Source: an uncultured Lachnospiraceae bacterium
GTDB lineage: Bacteria > Bacillota > Clostridia > Lachnospirales > Lachnospiraceae
NCBI GenBank assembly: GCA_944380185.1
Contig: CALWGV010000079.1
Span: 1 to 59,233 of the forward strand
DNA length: 59,233 bases
Direction of reading: 5' to 3'
The number at the start of each line of letters is the position of its first letter. Position 1 is the first letter of the stretch. The translations under genes were made by a program, and so were the position numbers. The notes below the pieces were generated by a model. The model saw only the letters and a list, made by a program, of their open reading frames with translations, was not told where the DNA came from and did not search any database. Of the stretch, positions 27,509 to 36,497 are shown in pieces.

Positions 27509-28462
27509 ATGGCGGAACTGATATTTTTGGAACCAGTGTTTAAAGAAGTGATCTGGGGCGGCGATGCGCTGCACACCCGTTTTGGCTACGCGATTCCCAG
27601 TGATCATACCGGGGAGTGCTGGGCAGTCAGCGGACATAAAAACGGCGACTGCCGTATCCGGGGAGGGGCCTGGGACGGGTATACTCTGGGACAGCTGTGG
27701 AAGGAGCACAGAGAGCTGTTCGGTGGACAGGAAGGCGATCAGTTCCCGATTCTGATCAAGCTGATCGATGCGAGACAGGATCTGAGCATTCAGGTCCATC
27801 CCGATGATGTCTATGCAAAGGAGCATGAGAACGGCTCTCTGGGAAAGACCGAGTGCTGGTATATTCTGGACTGCGAGCCGGGGACAGAGATTGTCATCGG
27901 ACATAATGCCTCCACCAGGGAGGAATTAAAGCAGATGATTGATGAAGGACGCTGGAAGGAATTATTGCGGACCTATCCCATCCGCCGGGGCGATTTTTTC
28001 CAGATTGAGCCGGGCACCATCCATGCCATCAAGGGAGGCACCCTGCTTATTGAGACGCAGCAGAGCAGCGATGTGACCTATCGGGTATATGATTATGGAA
28101 GACTGCAGGATGGCAAACCCAGGCAGCTGCATCTGAGACAGAGCCTGGATGTGATCACCTGCCCTTCCCCGGAGCAAAACCTGGGCCGTACGGTGGAGGA
28201 GACGAAAGAAGGCTGTCTGGAGAAGCTGGTGGAATGCGCCTATTACGGCGCAGAGCATCTGAAGCTGCACGGACAGATGCAGCGGAATACGCCTGCCCTC
28301 TATGAGATTGCCGGAGTGCTGGACGGAAAGGGCACGGTCAATGGGACAGCGGTGAAAAAAGGGGATTTTTTCCTGATCCCCCATGGATATGGAGACTATG
28401 AGCTGCAGGGGCAGATGGAATTGATGCTTGTCTGTCCAGGCCGGTCTGCCGAAGACAGATAA
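27509..28462 (+). CDS. manA: Mannose-6-phosphate isomerase, class I
   Basis: The 317-residue protein interconverts mannose-6-phosphate and fructose-6-phosphate in the cytoplasm. Zinc ligands are visible in SIQVHPDD (His) and GKTECWY (Glu), and the conserved FFQIEPGTIHAIKGG block holds another His. It is the short Firmicutes form. Upstream is a 74-base purine-rich gap. A weak terminator follows at 28498. Confidence 0.93.
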   Translation: MAELIFLEPVFKEVIWGGDALHTRFGYAIPSDHTGECWAVSGHKNGDCRIRGGAWDGYTLGQLWKEHRELFGGQEGDQFPILIKLIDARQDLSIQVHPDDVYAKEHENGSLGKTECWYILDCEPGTEIVIGHNASTREELKQMIDEGRWKELLRTYPIRRGDFFQIEPGTIHAIKGGTLLIETQQSSDVTYRVYDYGRLQDGKPRQLHLRQSLDVITCPSPEQNLGRTVEETKEGCLEKLVECAYYGAEHLKLHGQMQRNTPALYEIAGVLDGKGTVNGTAVKKGDFFLIPHGYGDYELQGQMELMLVCPGRSAEDR

Positions 28463-28497
28463 CATAGAATGATGTCACAATGAGACGGAAGAAAGTG

Positions 28498-28536
28498 ACC
28501 GCCAGCGGGAGAGCCGATTTCCCGTCTGGCGGTATT
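28498..28536 (+). terminator. Probable terminator after manA
   Basis: ACCGCCAG-CGGGA pairs with TCCCG-T-CTGGCGGT with one bulge and is followed by ATTTCATT. The T-run is weak. Confidence 0.55.
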
Positions 28537-28611
28537 TCATTCATGGGGTCAGGGACAATATGGATTTTGTTCCCGGCACGATTTGCCCCAGTCACAGCAG
28601 GAGGAAAAAGA

Positions 28612-29187
28612 ATGAACTACAGAAAAGAATTAGAGTGCTATCGCCCCAAAAACGAGCAGGAGGAGACGGATAAGGAGACGATACTGCTGTATATAAAAAC
28701 CTTTCCCGATACCATTCTGACGCGGTCCAATGTTTTTGCCCACATCACTTCCTCCTCGATGATCTTTAATGAGACGGGGGACAAGGTGCTGATGGCCTAC
28801 CACAATATTTTTCATTCTTGGTCCTGGACAGGAGGTCACGCCGATGGGCAGGAGGACATGCTGGAGGTGGCGCTCAGGGAGGCCAGGGAGGAGACCGGCG
28901 CAGAGAGGATAACGCCTCTGTCGCGCGAATTGGCGGCTGTGGATGTGCTGCCGGTGTGGGGACACATAAAACACGGAAAATATGTGAGCGCTCATCAGCA
29001 TCTTAATTTCAGCTATCTGCTGCAGGCCTCGCAGGAGGAAAAGCTGCGGATAAAGGAAGATGAAAACAGTCAGGTGGGCTGGATATCGGTGGATCGGATC
29101 CGCGAGCTGGTCTCCGAGCCGGATATGGTGCCGGTATATGAAAAGCTGATTCGGGCAGGACGGGAGATCATTGGAGGAAGAGGATGA
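28612..29187 (+). CDS. Nudix hydrolase
   Basis: The 191-residue protein carries a complete Nudix box, GHADGQEDMLEVALREAREE then TGAE, near residues 76-102, so it cleaves nucleoside diphosphates linked to another moiety. The substrate is not shown. ATG 28612 follows CAGGAGGAAA; an earlier in-frame start at 28480 would cross the terminator-like hairpin. Its stop overlaps the PRD regulator start (ATGA), so it is translated together with that regulator. Confidence 0.85.
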   Translation: MNYRKELECYRPKNEQEETDKETILLYIKTFPDTILTRSNVFAHITSSSMIFNETGDKVLMAYHNIFHSWSWTGGHADGQEDMLEVALREAREETGAERITPLSRELAAVDVLPVWGHIKHGKYVSAHQHLNFSYLLQASQEEKLRIKEDENSQVGWISVDRIRELVSEPDMVPVYEKLIRAGREIIGGRG

Positions 29188-31202
29188 AAACAGCGGTATA
29201 TCTGAATGCCAGGTGTAAAGAGATTCTGCAGCTTCTGACCACGGCGGGCCGTCATATGACCGTGGATGAAATCGCCAAGGTCAAGATGGTGTCCCGCCGC
29301 AGTATCTATTATGATCTGTGCAAAATCAACGAGTGGATGGAGTATCACGGCATTCCTGCAATCGAGGTGGAGAGGGGAAAGGGAATCTGTCTGACGGCGG
29401 CGCAGAGCAACGCAATAACGGCCTTGAGCGATCATCCGGAGGAACTAAACGGCTATGTCTTTTCGCCGGTGGAGAGGGTCAAGGGGATAGTCTGCCTGAT
29501 CGGACTGTCCCTGGAAGTGATACGTATTGAAGACTTGATGCGTTACTGCCAGGTAAGCCGCAATACAATTTTCAATGATCTGAAGGTGGTCACGGCTCAG
29601 CTGGTCAGGTACGATCTGCATCTGGTCTATGAGACCAAAAAGGGGTATCGCATCGAGGGGGACGCGGTGCGGGTGCGCACGGTGTGCCTGTATTATCTCT
29701 ATTCGATGCTCCCTCTGTATACCAGCGGAGTCCTGCGCCTTCACGGGCGGGAGAGGGTGCAGGAGCAGATAGAACGGCTGAGAGCCGTGGAGGCCAGATT
29801 GAACACCAGTTTCCCGGGGGAGATGGTGATGGCCCTCTCGGCCCTGCTGCCTGTGATGGAGCAGGGGAGGGATATCCTGGATTTGCGGGATGTGAAGATA
29901 CGCGATGTGGTCAATACCCGGGAGTTTGGCCTGGTGGCGGAGTATTTTCCTCAGCTGGTGGAGAGCGAGCAGATCTATCTGTCAGTCCATCTTCTGGGCA
30001 ACCGTATTCAGATGGGGACCGGCAGCCGGGATGCAGATCTGTATACGGCGGCTCGTTCGGTGGTGGCAGAGTTTGAGCGGGCATCGGGCATAAGCTTTTC
30101 CGCCGGTGAGGAGGTGGAAAGGGCCCTATTTATGCACCTGAAGAGCTCCTGGTATCGTCTGCGCTATGGAATTTTGATGGATGGGGCCGTACTGATTCAG
30201 GAATTGGTAAGTCAGGACAAGGAGCTGTACGAGAGCACAAGAAAAGCCTGTGTTTATCTGGAGGACGAGCTGGCTCTGCCTATACCCGAGAGTGAGATTG
30301 CCTATATGGCGCTGAATTTTGCCGGTTATCTGAAGCGTTCCTGCCAGACCGAACAGCAGCTGAGGATTTTGATTGTCTGCTGTCAGGGGATGACGACGGG
30401 ACATATGCTGCGCTGGGAGATCGGCACCCTCTTGCCCAAGGCCAAGGTGGTGGGCGTGGTGGCCCAGCAGGATGTGTTTTACGTAAAGGATATCTGTGAT
30501 CTGGTGCTCTCCACGGTATCGGTGCACAGCGATGTGCCGGTGGAAGTGGTGCATCCGATGATGACGGACAAGGAGCGGATAGCGGTGCTGCGCCGCAGCG
30601 CGGAACTGATGGGGACGGCTCGTTTTGGAGGACCGGCAGTCAGCGCGGCCGGGATCATGAATATCGTGGGAGAATATGTGCCTGATGAGGAAAAGCTCCG
30701 GGTGATGGATAAGCTGGAGGCTTATCTGAACGGCCGAAGCGATCTTCTGCCGGCGGCAGAAAACGGACTTCTCGCATATCTGACGCGGGAGAAAATTTGT
30801 CTGACAGACAGAGAAATGTCCTGGCAGGAGGCTCTCCGAATGGTGGGAGCACCTCTGCTGCAGGCCGGCAGCATTGAGCCTTCCTATGTGGAACATATGA
30901 TTTCTGTGACCGAGACCATGGGTACCTATATGTTTTTCGTCCCTTGGCTGGTCCTGGCCCATGCCGGCCCCCAAAACGGAGTAAATCGTCTGGATGTATC
31001 TATGGGGATATTCCGTACGCCGGTGCAGTTTTCCCGTTACCGCCATGCAAAGATCGTCATTATGCTGGCTCCTGTGGACAAGGAGAGCCATCTGGAGATT
31101 ATCCGGGATCTGATGAGGATTTTTGCTGTCCAGACGAGGATTGATGAGCTGCAGCATCAGGATAGTCCGGCACAGGTCCTGGAAATGCTGGCATCCTATT
31201 GA
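29184..31202 (+). CDS. PRD-domain transcriptional regulator with EIIB- and EIIA-like domains
   Basis: The 672-residue protein has two N-terminal helix-turn-helix units (about 10-60 and 100-140), two PTS regulation domains (about 185-400), an EIIB-like domain with ILIVCCQGMTTG near 394-405 and a C-terminal EIIA domain with the likely phosphorylated His in LVLAHAGPQNGV near 590. This is the MtlR/LicR-type activator plan, although such proteins are often labelled antiterminators. The EIIA part resembles the free EIIA encoded next (31393), so the regulator most likely senses and activates this PTS operon. Confidence 0.9.
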   Translation: MKTAVYLNARCKEILQLLTTAGRHMTVDEIAKVKMVSRRSIYYDLCKINEWMEYHGIPAIEVERGKGICLTAAQSNAITALSDHPEELNGYVFSPVERVKGIVCLIGLSLEVIRIEDLMRYCQVSRNTIFNDLKVVTAQLVRYDLHLVYETKKGYRIEGDAVRVRTVCLYYLYSMLPLYTSGVLRLHGRERVQEQIERLRAVEARLNTSFPGEMVMALSALLPVMEQGRDILDLRDVKIRDVVNTREFGLVAEYFPQLVESEQIYLSVHLLGNRIQMGTGSRDADLYTAARSVVAEFERASGISFSAGEEVERALFMHLKSSWYRLRYGILMDGAVLIQELVSQDKELYESTRKACVYLEDELALPIPESEIAYMALNFAGYLKRSCQTEQQLRILIVCCQGMTTGHMLRWEIGTLLPKAKVVGVVAQQDVFYVKDICDLVLSTVSVHSDVPVEVVHPMMTDKERIAVLRRSAELMGTARFGGPAVSAAGIMNIVGEYVPDEEKLRVMDKLEAYLNGRSDLLPAAENGLLAYLTREKICLTDREMSWQEALRMVGAPLLQAGSIEPSYVEHMISVTETMGTYMFFVPWLVLAHAGPQNGVNRLDVSMGIFRTPVQFSRYRHAKIVIMLAPVDKESHLEIIRDLMRIFAVQTRIDELQHQDSPAQVLEMLASY

Positions 31203-31284
31203 TGAGGCATAGGACTTTCCGCTGACAGGATTCTGCCGGCAGAGTATAAGGCATTGAAAATATCTGGAAAGATAGTACAAAAAG

Positions 31285-31303
31285 GTGCACAGTCATATTG
31301 CAC
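31285..31303. promoter_or_regulatory. Inverted repeat, candidate regulator site
   Basis: GTGCA and TGCAC are separated by 9 bases and centred about 61 bases before the expected transcription start of the PTS operon, the usual place for an activator. The adjacent PRD protein is the natural candidate. Confidence 0.45.
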
Positions 31304-31318
31304 AAATTGGGCTGGACT

Positions 31319-31348
31319 TTGGCATGCTTCGTGTTAAAATTATATAGT
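31319..31348 (+). promoter_or_regulatory. Promoter of the PTS operon
   Basis: TTGGCA and TATAGT are 18 bases apart, 45 bases before the EIIA start. The region 31325-31390 is very AT-rich. Confidence 0.6.
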
Positions 31349-31392
31349 AAATATTAAAAAAATATAAAACTTATAAAAAGGGGATTAAGGAA

Positions 31393-31854
31393 ATGATTAC
31401 GGATATGCTAAAAAAAGAAAATATTCAAATCATCGACAGCATTCCGGACTGGCGCGAAGCCATCCGAATCAGCGTACAGCCCCTGGTGGATACCGGCTAT
31501 GTGGAGCCCCGTTATATCGACGGCATCATCGCCAACACGGAGGAGCTGGGTCCCTATTATGTTCTGGTGGACGATGTGGCGCTGATCCACGGCAGACCGG
31601 AGCAGGGCGTGCTGGAAAAACAGCTGGCGGTGACCGTCGTGAAGGAGCCTGTGGCCTTTGCCGAGGACGGCAGCCATAAGGCGAGACTTCTGGTGACCCT
31701 GGCAGCCACCGACGGCGAGGCGCATATCGATGTGATGCGGGCTCTGGCCGAGCTCTTCATGGATGCGGATAAGATCGAGCAGCTGGTAAACAGCACCGAT
31801 GTAGACACAATCTATCAGATTTTCTCTGATGCTGATACTGCCGAGGCAGAATAA
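31393..31854 (+). CDS. PTS EIIA component, ascorbate (UlaC/SgaA) type
   Basis: The 153-residue cytoplasmic protein is a fructose/mannitol-superfamily EIIA of the ascorbate group. The phosphorylated residue is most likely His66 in ALIHGRPEQGV. It accepts phosphate from HPr and passes it to the EIIB encoded at 33426. AGGGGATTAAGGAA precedes the ATG. The gene is 43 bases from the EIIC gene. Confidence 0.9.
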   Translation: MITDMLKKENIQIIDSIPDWREAIRISVQPLVDTGYVEPRYIDGIIANTEELGPYYVLVDDVALIHGRPEQGVLEKQLAVTVVKEPVAFAEDGSHKARLLVTLAATDGEAHIDVMRALAELFMDADKIEQLVNSTDVDTIYQIFSDADTAEAE

Positions 31855-31896
31855 GCATAAATAATCATTACAACTCTACAAACCAAGGAGGTTGTC

Positions 31897-33318
31897 ATGC
31901 AAGTATTACTTATTATCCAAGAAATCCTTTCGACGCCGGCTATTCTGGTAGGCCTGATGGCTCTGCTGGGTCTGGCCCTTCAGAAGAAGGCAGCCACGGA
32001 CGTTGTAAAGGGAACCATTAAGACCATCGTCGGCTTTCTGGTGCTGTCCGCAGGTTCTGCTTTCCTGCAGAGCGGCTCCCTGAATGATTTCGGCGTGATC
32101 TTCAACTATGCGTTCAGCGTAAACGGCGTTGTGCCCAACAACGAGGCCATCGTTACCGCCGCTCTTACGCAGTACGCTTCCGACACGGCCTGGATCATGA
32201 TGTTCGGTATGGTCGCCAACATCGTAATCGCCCGTTTCTCCCGGATGAACTACATCTTCCTGACCGGCCATCACACCCTGTACATGGCCTGCATGATCGC
32301 TATCGTGCTGACTGTGGGCGGACTTTCCGGCTGGCAGCTGATCCTGGGCGGCTCCCTGATTCTGGGCCTGGTGATGGTGATCTTCCCCGCTCTGGCTCAG
32401 CCTACAATGAAGAAGCTGACCGGCACCGACGATGTGGGCTTCGGCCACTTCTCCACCATCGGCTACTGGTTTGCCGCGCAGATCGGCAAGCTGGTGGGCG
32501 GCAAGGCCATGAAAGAGGGCAAGGGCAAGAGCACCGAGGATATCAACTTCCCCAAATGGCTGTCCTTCATGAGAGATACCACCGTTGCCATCTCCATCAC
32601 CATGATGGTGATCTTCATCGTTGTCTGCGCGGTGGCTTCCACCAGACCGGACTATGCTGCGGCCGTAGCTGAGGGCGCTCTGTCTTCCACGGCTCTGGGC
32701 GGCTATACCAACTGGATTGTATACGCTCTGGTCTGCGGCATGAATTTCGCTGGCGGCATCTACATCATCCTGTCCGGCGTGCGTCTGATTCTGGCTGAGA
32801 TCGTTCCGGCCTTCAAGGGTATTGCTGACAAGCTGGTTCCCAACGCCAAGCCCGCCATCGACTGCCCCGTTGTGTTCCCTTACGCACCCAACGCGGTTCT
32901 GATCGGCTTCCTGGTATCCTTCGTGGGCGGCATCGTGGGTATGTTCATCCTGCTGGGTATCAATCCTACTTTCGGCAACACCCTGCCGATCATCCTGCCC
33001 GGCGTAGTGCCTCACTTCTTCTGCGGCGCTACAGCAGGCGTATTCGCCAACACCCACGGCGGCCTGAAGGGCTGCATTATCGGCTCCTTCCTGCATGGCC
33101 TGCTGATCACCTTCCTGCCGGTCATTACCATGCCGATCATGGGCGATCTGGGTTATGCCTCCACCACCTTCTCCGATGCCGACTTCTGCGGCGTTGGTAT
33201 CGTGCTGGGCTATATCTCCAGATTGCTTCAGGGCACTCCTCTGCTGATCGTCTGCATCGTATTCTTCCTGCTGCCGATTATCTACAACTTTGTTGCTCCT
33301 AAGAAAAAAGCAGAGTAA
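31897..33318 (+). CDS. PTS EIIC permease, ascorbate (UlaA/SgaT) type
   Basis: The 473-residue protein has about 11 membrane segments and the features of UlaA-type permeases, for example FLTGHHTLYMAC near residue 125 and GATAGVFANTHGG near 375-388. It would translocate and phosphorylate an ascorbate-like sugar acid or pentitol-like sugar. CAAGGAGGTTGTC precedes the ATG. The true substrate is open because the ascorbate breakdown genes ulaD/E/F are not nearby. Confidence 0.9.
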   Translation: MQVLLIIQEILSTPAILVGLMALLGLALQKKAATDVVKGTIKTIVGFLVLSAGSAFLQSGSLNDFGVIFNYAFSVNGVVPNNEAIVTAALTQYASDTAWIMMFGMVANIVIARFSRMNYIFLTGHHTLYMACMIAIVLTVGGLSGWQLILGGSLILGLVMVIFPALAQPTMKKLTGTDDVGFGHFSTIGYWFAAQIGKLVGGKAMKEGKGKSTEDINFPKWLSFMRDTTVAISITMMVIFIVVCAVASTRPDYAAAVAEGALSSTALGGYTNWIVYALVCGMNFAGGIYIILSGVRLILAEIVPAFKGIADKLVPNAKPAIDCPVVFPYAPNAVLIGFLVSFVGGIVGMFILLGINPTFGNTLPIILPGVVPHFFCGATAGVFANTHGGLKGCIIGSFLHGLLITFLPVITMPIMGDLGYASTTFSDADFCGVGIVLGYISRLLQGTPLLIVCIVFFLLPIIYNFVAPKKKAE

Positions 33319-33322
33319 GTAG

Positions 33323-33351
33323 TTGCGAAAAGGCGGTGAATCCGCTATAAT
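33323..33351 (+). promoter_or_regulatory. Internal promoter before EIIB and transketolase genes
   Basis: TTGCGA and a perfect TATAAT are 17 bases apart in the gap between EIIC and EIIB. A start about 7 bases later would place the hairpin at 33362-33385 at the very 5' end of the new transcript. Confidence 0.5.
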
Positions 33352-33361
33352 AAAGCTACAT

Positions 33362-33385
33362 AGGGCGTGCCCTCGTGCACGCCCT
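33362..33385 (+). other. 9-bp stem-loop between EIIC and EIIB genes
   Basis: AGGGCGTGC and GCACGCCCT enclose a 6-base loop; no strong T-run follows. It may stabilise the mRNA 5' end made from the internal promoter, protect the 3' end of the EIIC message, or weakly terminate. Confidence 0.6.
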
Positions 33386-33425
33386 TAAATTTGATAAGGT
33401 AAAAGCGAAAGGAGATTGTATTGTT

Positions 33426-33713
33426 ATGGCTGTTTCCAAGATTATGTGCTGCTGCGGTTCCGGTATCGGTTCTTCTCTGATGATCCGTCTGAACGTAGAA
33501 AAGGTGTTGAAGAAGATGGGCAAGACCGGCATTGAGGTGGTTCATTCCACGACCTCCGATGCGCAGCCCGGCGCAGCCGATATCTTTGTAGTGGGCGGGG
33601 ATCTGGCTGATTTCGTCGAGAAGCTTCCTCACAAGATTGTGCTGCACAATATTATGTCCGCACAGGAGCTGGAGGAGAAGCTGACGGCCATGTTTGCCGA
33701 GCTGGGCGAATAA
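33426..33713 (+). CDS. PTS EIIB component, ascorbate (UlaB/SgaB) type
   Basis: The 95-residue cytoplasmic protein has the phosphocysteine loop CCCGSGIGSS; by comparison with UlaB (CGNGQGSS) the active residue is Cys10. It carries phosphate from EIIA to the sugar bound by EIIC. ATG 33426 is the only good start near AAAGGAG, though the spacing (11) is long; the frame extending to 33375 would run through the hairpin. The separate A, C and B genes are as in the ula system. Confidence 0.9.
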   Translation: MAVSKIMCCCGSGIGSSLMIRLNVEKVLKKMGKTGIEVVHSTTSDAQPGAADIFVVGGDLADFVEKLPHKIVLHNIMSAQELEEKLTAMFAELGE

Positions 33714-33752
33714 TCTGTAGTTTTCAGTACCTGTTTAAGGAAGGAAAGAGAA

Positions 33753-34607
33753 ATGGACAAGGCAGAATTATTGAAATTGAAAAAAGGCTCTGCGGCGATC
33801 CGTATCCAGACATTGAAAATGCTCAAGTGGAGAAGATACGGACATCTGGGCGGAGCTATGTCTATAGTGGAGCTGATGTCGGTGCTTTACAACAAGCACT
33901 TAAACTATGATCCGAAGAATCCTCAGTGGGAGGACCGGGACTATGTGGTTCTGTCCAAGGGACATGCCGGCCCGGCCTGGTATTCCACGCTGGCTCTTCA
34001 TGGATTCTTTGATCCGGAGATGCTCTACACGCTCAATGAGGGCGGCACAAAGCTGCCGTCTCATCCGGACCGCACCAAGACCCCCGGTGTAGATGCCACC
34101 ACTGGCTCTCTGGGGCAGGGAACATCGGTGGCTGCTGGTATCGGATATGCATTTCGCCTGAACAAGTCTTCACAGAAGGTTTATCTGATTGTGGGCGACG
34201 GCGAGCTGAATGAGGGACAGTGCTGGGAGGCATTCCAGTTTATTGCTCACAATAAGCTGAATGAAGTGATCGTGATTATCGATAATAATAAAAAGCAGCT
34301 GGATGGCCCTCTGGAGGAGATCATCAATCCTTTTGATATTGCCAAGAAGATGGAAGCGTTCGGATTCTATACCATCAGGGCCAACGGCCAGGATGAGGAG
34401 GCTCTTTCCGATGCCATCGATGAGGCCAAGGCGGTGAAGGATTCCGCTGTCTGCATTGTGATGGATACGATCAAGGCACAGGGTGTCCCTTACTATTATG
34501 ATCGTTCCGACAGCCATTCTCCTAAGTTTGGCCCTGAGTCCGATGCTGCCATCGACTCTGTTATAGCCGAACTGCAGGCGTTTATCGACGAGAATGGAGG
34601 TATGTGA
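33753..34607 (+). CDS. Transketolase, N-terminal subunit
   Basis: The 284-residue protein is the thiamine-diphosphate-binding half of a split transketolase: SKGHAGPAWYSTLA near residue 69, GSLGQGTSVAAGIG near 115, and the diphosphate motif VGDGELNEGQCWEA followed by IIDNN. It works with the next gene product as a heteromer in the pentose phosphate pathway. AAGGAAAGAG precedes the ATG. One base separates it from the C-terminal half. Confidence 0.95.
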   Translation: MDKAELLKLKKGSAAIRIQTLKMLKWRRYGHLGGAMSIVELMSVLYNKHLNYDPKNPQWEDRDYVVLSKGHAGPAWYSTLALHGFFDPEMLYTLNEGGTKLPSHPDRTKTPGVDATTGSLGQGTSVAAGIGYAFRLNKSSQKVYLIVGDGELNEGQCWEAFQFIAHNKLNEVIVIIDNNKKQLDGPLEEIINPFDIAKKMEAFGFYTIRANGQDEEALSDAIDEAKAVKDSAVCIVMDTIKAQGVPYYYDRSDSHSPKFGPESDAAIDSVIAELQAFIDENGGM

Positions 34608-34608
34608 T

Positions 34609-35562
34609 ATGTGGAAATTAGCTCCCGCCGGGACCGGCAAGGAATTAAGAGCAGTATTTGTAGAAACCCTTCAGGAGATCATGAAGGACAATAAGAAGGT
34701 CGTTGCTCTGGAGGCTGATCTGGGCGGCGCTTCCGGATTTACCAAAATTCAGAAGACCAATCCCGATCAGTTTGTGCAGGTAGGCATTGCAGAGGCCAAT
34801 ATGGTCGGCATTGCTGCCGGTATGTCCATGAGAGGATATATTCCCTATATCCATACCTTTGCCCCCTTTGCTACCAGGCGTGTGCTGGACCAGGTATTCC
34901 TGGAAGGCGCATATGCAAAGAATACCATCAATATCTATGGCTCCGATCCCGGTGTCTGCGTGGCTGCCAACGGCGGCACGCACAACAGCTTTGAGGATAT
35001 TGCCCTGATGCGCTCTATTCCTGAGGTTATGGTATTTGCTCCCGCCGATGAGGCTCAGCTTTCCTGGACCATCAGAGAGTGTGCAAAGCTGAAAGGCGTG
35101 CATTATATTCGTGCCAATAGAAAGGGCAATCCCACGATGTATGCTCCCGGCTCTACTTTTGAGATCGGCAAGGGAAATGTGATCCGTGAGGGCAGCGATG
35201 TGCTGCTGGTTTCCATGGGCGAGATGCTCTCCAAGGCATACAATGCGGCGGAGAAGCTGGCTGCCGACGGCATCAGCGTGGAAGTGGTGGATATGTTCAC
35301 CCTGAAGCCTTTCGATGCGGAACTGATTCGCAGCGAGGCTGCCGGCAAGAAGCTGGTGGTCACCTTTGAAAACCACAATGTCATCGGCGGCCTGGGTAGC
35401 TGCGTGGCTGAAGTGCTGGCTGATGAAGGCGCAGGTGTTCCTCTTAAGAGAATCGGTGCAAATGATGTATTCGGACAGGTAGGCACTTACGATTATCTCT
35501 GCCAGGCCTTTGGTCTGACGGAGGAGCATATTATTGATACGATCAAGGATGCTCTGAAGTGA
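34609..35562 (+). CDS. Transketolase, C-terminal subunit
   Basis: The 317-residue protein holds the pyrimidine-binding half of transketolase, with the catalytic Glu in VGIAEANMVGIAAGM near residue 60, and the C-terminal domain with VVTFENHNVIGGLGS. ATG 34609 follows ATGGAGG at 34594 and lies one base after the partner's stop, so the halves are made together. Splitting is common in Firmicutes. Confidence 0.95.
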   Translation: MWKLAPAGTGKELRAVFVETLQEIMKDNKKVVALEADLGGASGFTKIQKTNPDQFVQVGIAEANMVGIAAGMSMRGYIPYIHTFAPFATRRVLDQVFLEGAYAKNTINIYGSDPGVCVAANGGTHNSFEDIALMRSIPEVMVFAPADEAQLSWTIRECAKLKGVHYIRANRKGNPTMYAPGSTFEIGKGNVIREGSDVLLVSMGEMLSKAYNAAEKLAADGISVEVVDMFTLKPFDAELIRSEAAGKKLVVTFENHNVIGGLGSCVAEVLADEGAGVPLKRIGANDVFGQVGTYDYLCQAFGLTEEHIIDTIKDALK

Positions 35563-36380
35563 TGAAATTTCGCAGGGATTTTAAAATTGCATTTTTTGAT
35601 GTGGATGGAACCACAGTCATTACCAGCGAGGGCTTCGTCCGCCGTCCGGCGGCCGAGGCCCTGCGCCGTCTGCAGGACAGCGGCATCATGATGGCAGTGG
35701 CCAGCGGCCGTCCCCAGGTACATCTGAAAGAATTGGATAAGGTGATGGATGCCTCCTACAAGGTAACCTGCAATGGCAACTGTGTGCTGGACCGGGAGGG
35801 CAACATGATCCGCAATCGTCCTATCAGCGCCGCCTCCTTTGAAGCTCTGCGCAGATATGCCGCGGAGAGGGATGTGGGGCTGGCTTTCCATTTTCTGGAG
35901 CAGACCTATGTATATCACGGCTATGATAGGATTGCCGCCCATTACAATGCCAGGACCAAGGAAAAGACGGAAGTGTACAAGGATCTCCCTTCCCAGGATC
36001 GTCATCTGAATGGAACGCCCTATGCTTACCCCTATAATGCAGTGGTGGCTGTGGATGACGACGAGGATCTGATTCGGTTTGTGGAGACGCTGGGAGATAT
36101 GAGGACGGACAGTCCCTGGCCCCATATGTTTGATGTATTCAATAAAGACGTCAGCAAGGCAAAGGGGATCGAGGCGGTATTGGCGCGAGAGCATCTGACC
36201 TGGGATGACTGCATCGTCTTTGGCGACAGCACCAACGATGTGGAGATGCTGTCCAGAGCCGGCCTCGGCGTCTGCATGGGCAATGGCTGCGACGCGGCCA
36301 AGGCAGCTGCCGACTATGTGTGCGGACGTATCGAGGAGAATGGGCTGGCCGAGGCTATCTATGATATCTTTGGCGTCTGA
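35562..36380 (+). CDS. HAD-superfamily (Cof-type) phosphatase
   Basis: The 272-residue protein has HAD motif I FFDVDGTT near residues 10-17, motif II in AVASGRP, the Lys motif in SKAKGIEAV and motif III/IV VFGDSTNDVEML. The insert position fits the Cof/YbiV sugar-phosphate phosphatase group. As the last gene of the PTS-transketolase operon it may dephosphorylate an excess sugar phosphate. Its ATG overlaps the transketolase stop by one base; a GTG at 35559 is possible. Confidence 0.88.
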   Translation: MKFRRDFKIAFFDVDGTTVITSEGFVRRPAAEALRRLQDSGIMMAVASGRPQVHLKELDKVMDASYKVTCNGNCVLDREGNMIRNRPISAASFEALRRYAAERDVGLAFHFLEQTYVYHGYDRIAAHYNARTKEKTEVYKDLPSQDRHLNGTPYAYPYNAVVAVDDDEDLIRFVETLGDMRTDSPWPHMFDVFNKDVSKAKGIEAVLAREHLTWDDCIVFGDSTNDVEMLSRAGLGVCMGNGCDAAKAAADYVCGRIEENGLAEAIYDIFGV

Positions 36381-36419
36381 GTCAAAGACGGAGAGAAGAA
36401 AAGCCGGCAAAGAGCAGAA

Positions 36420-36465
36420 GACCGGAAAGCAAACGATGTGACAGCTTGCTTTTCCGGTCATTTTA
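36420..36465 (+). terminator. Terminator of the PTS-transketolase operon
   Basis: GACCGGAAAGCAA (36420-36432) pairs with TTGCTTTTCCGGTC (36446-36459), followed by ATTTTA. Confidence 0.85.
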
Positions 36466-36497
36466 GCATTTGCTTTTCTTACCGCTTTTCCCGCTGC

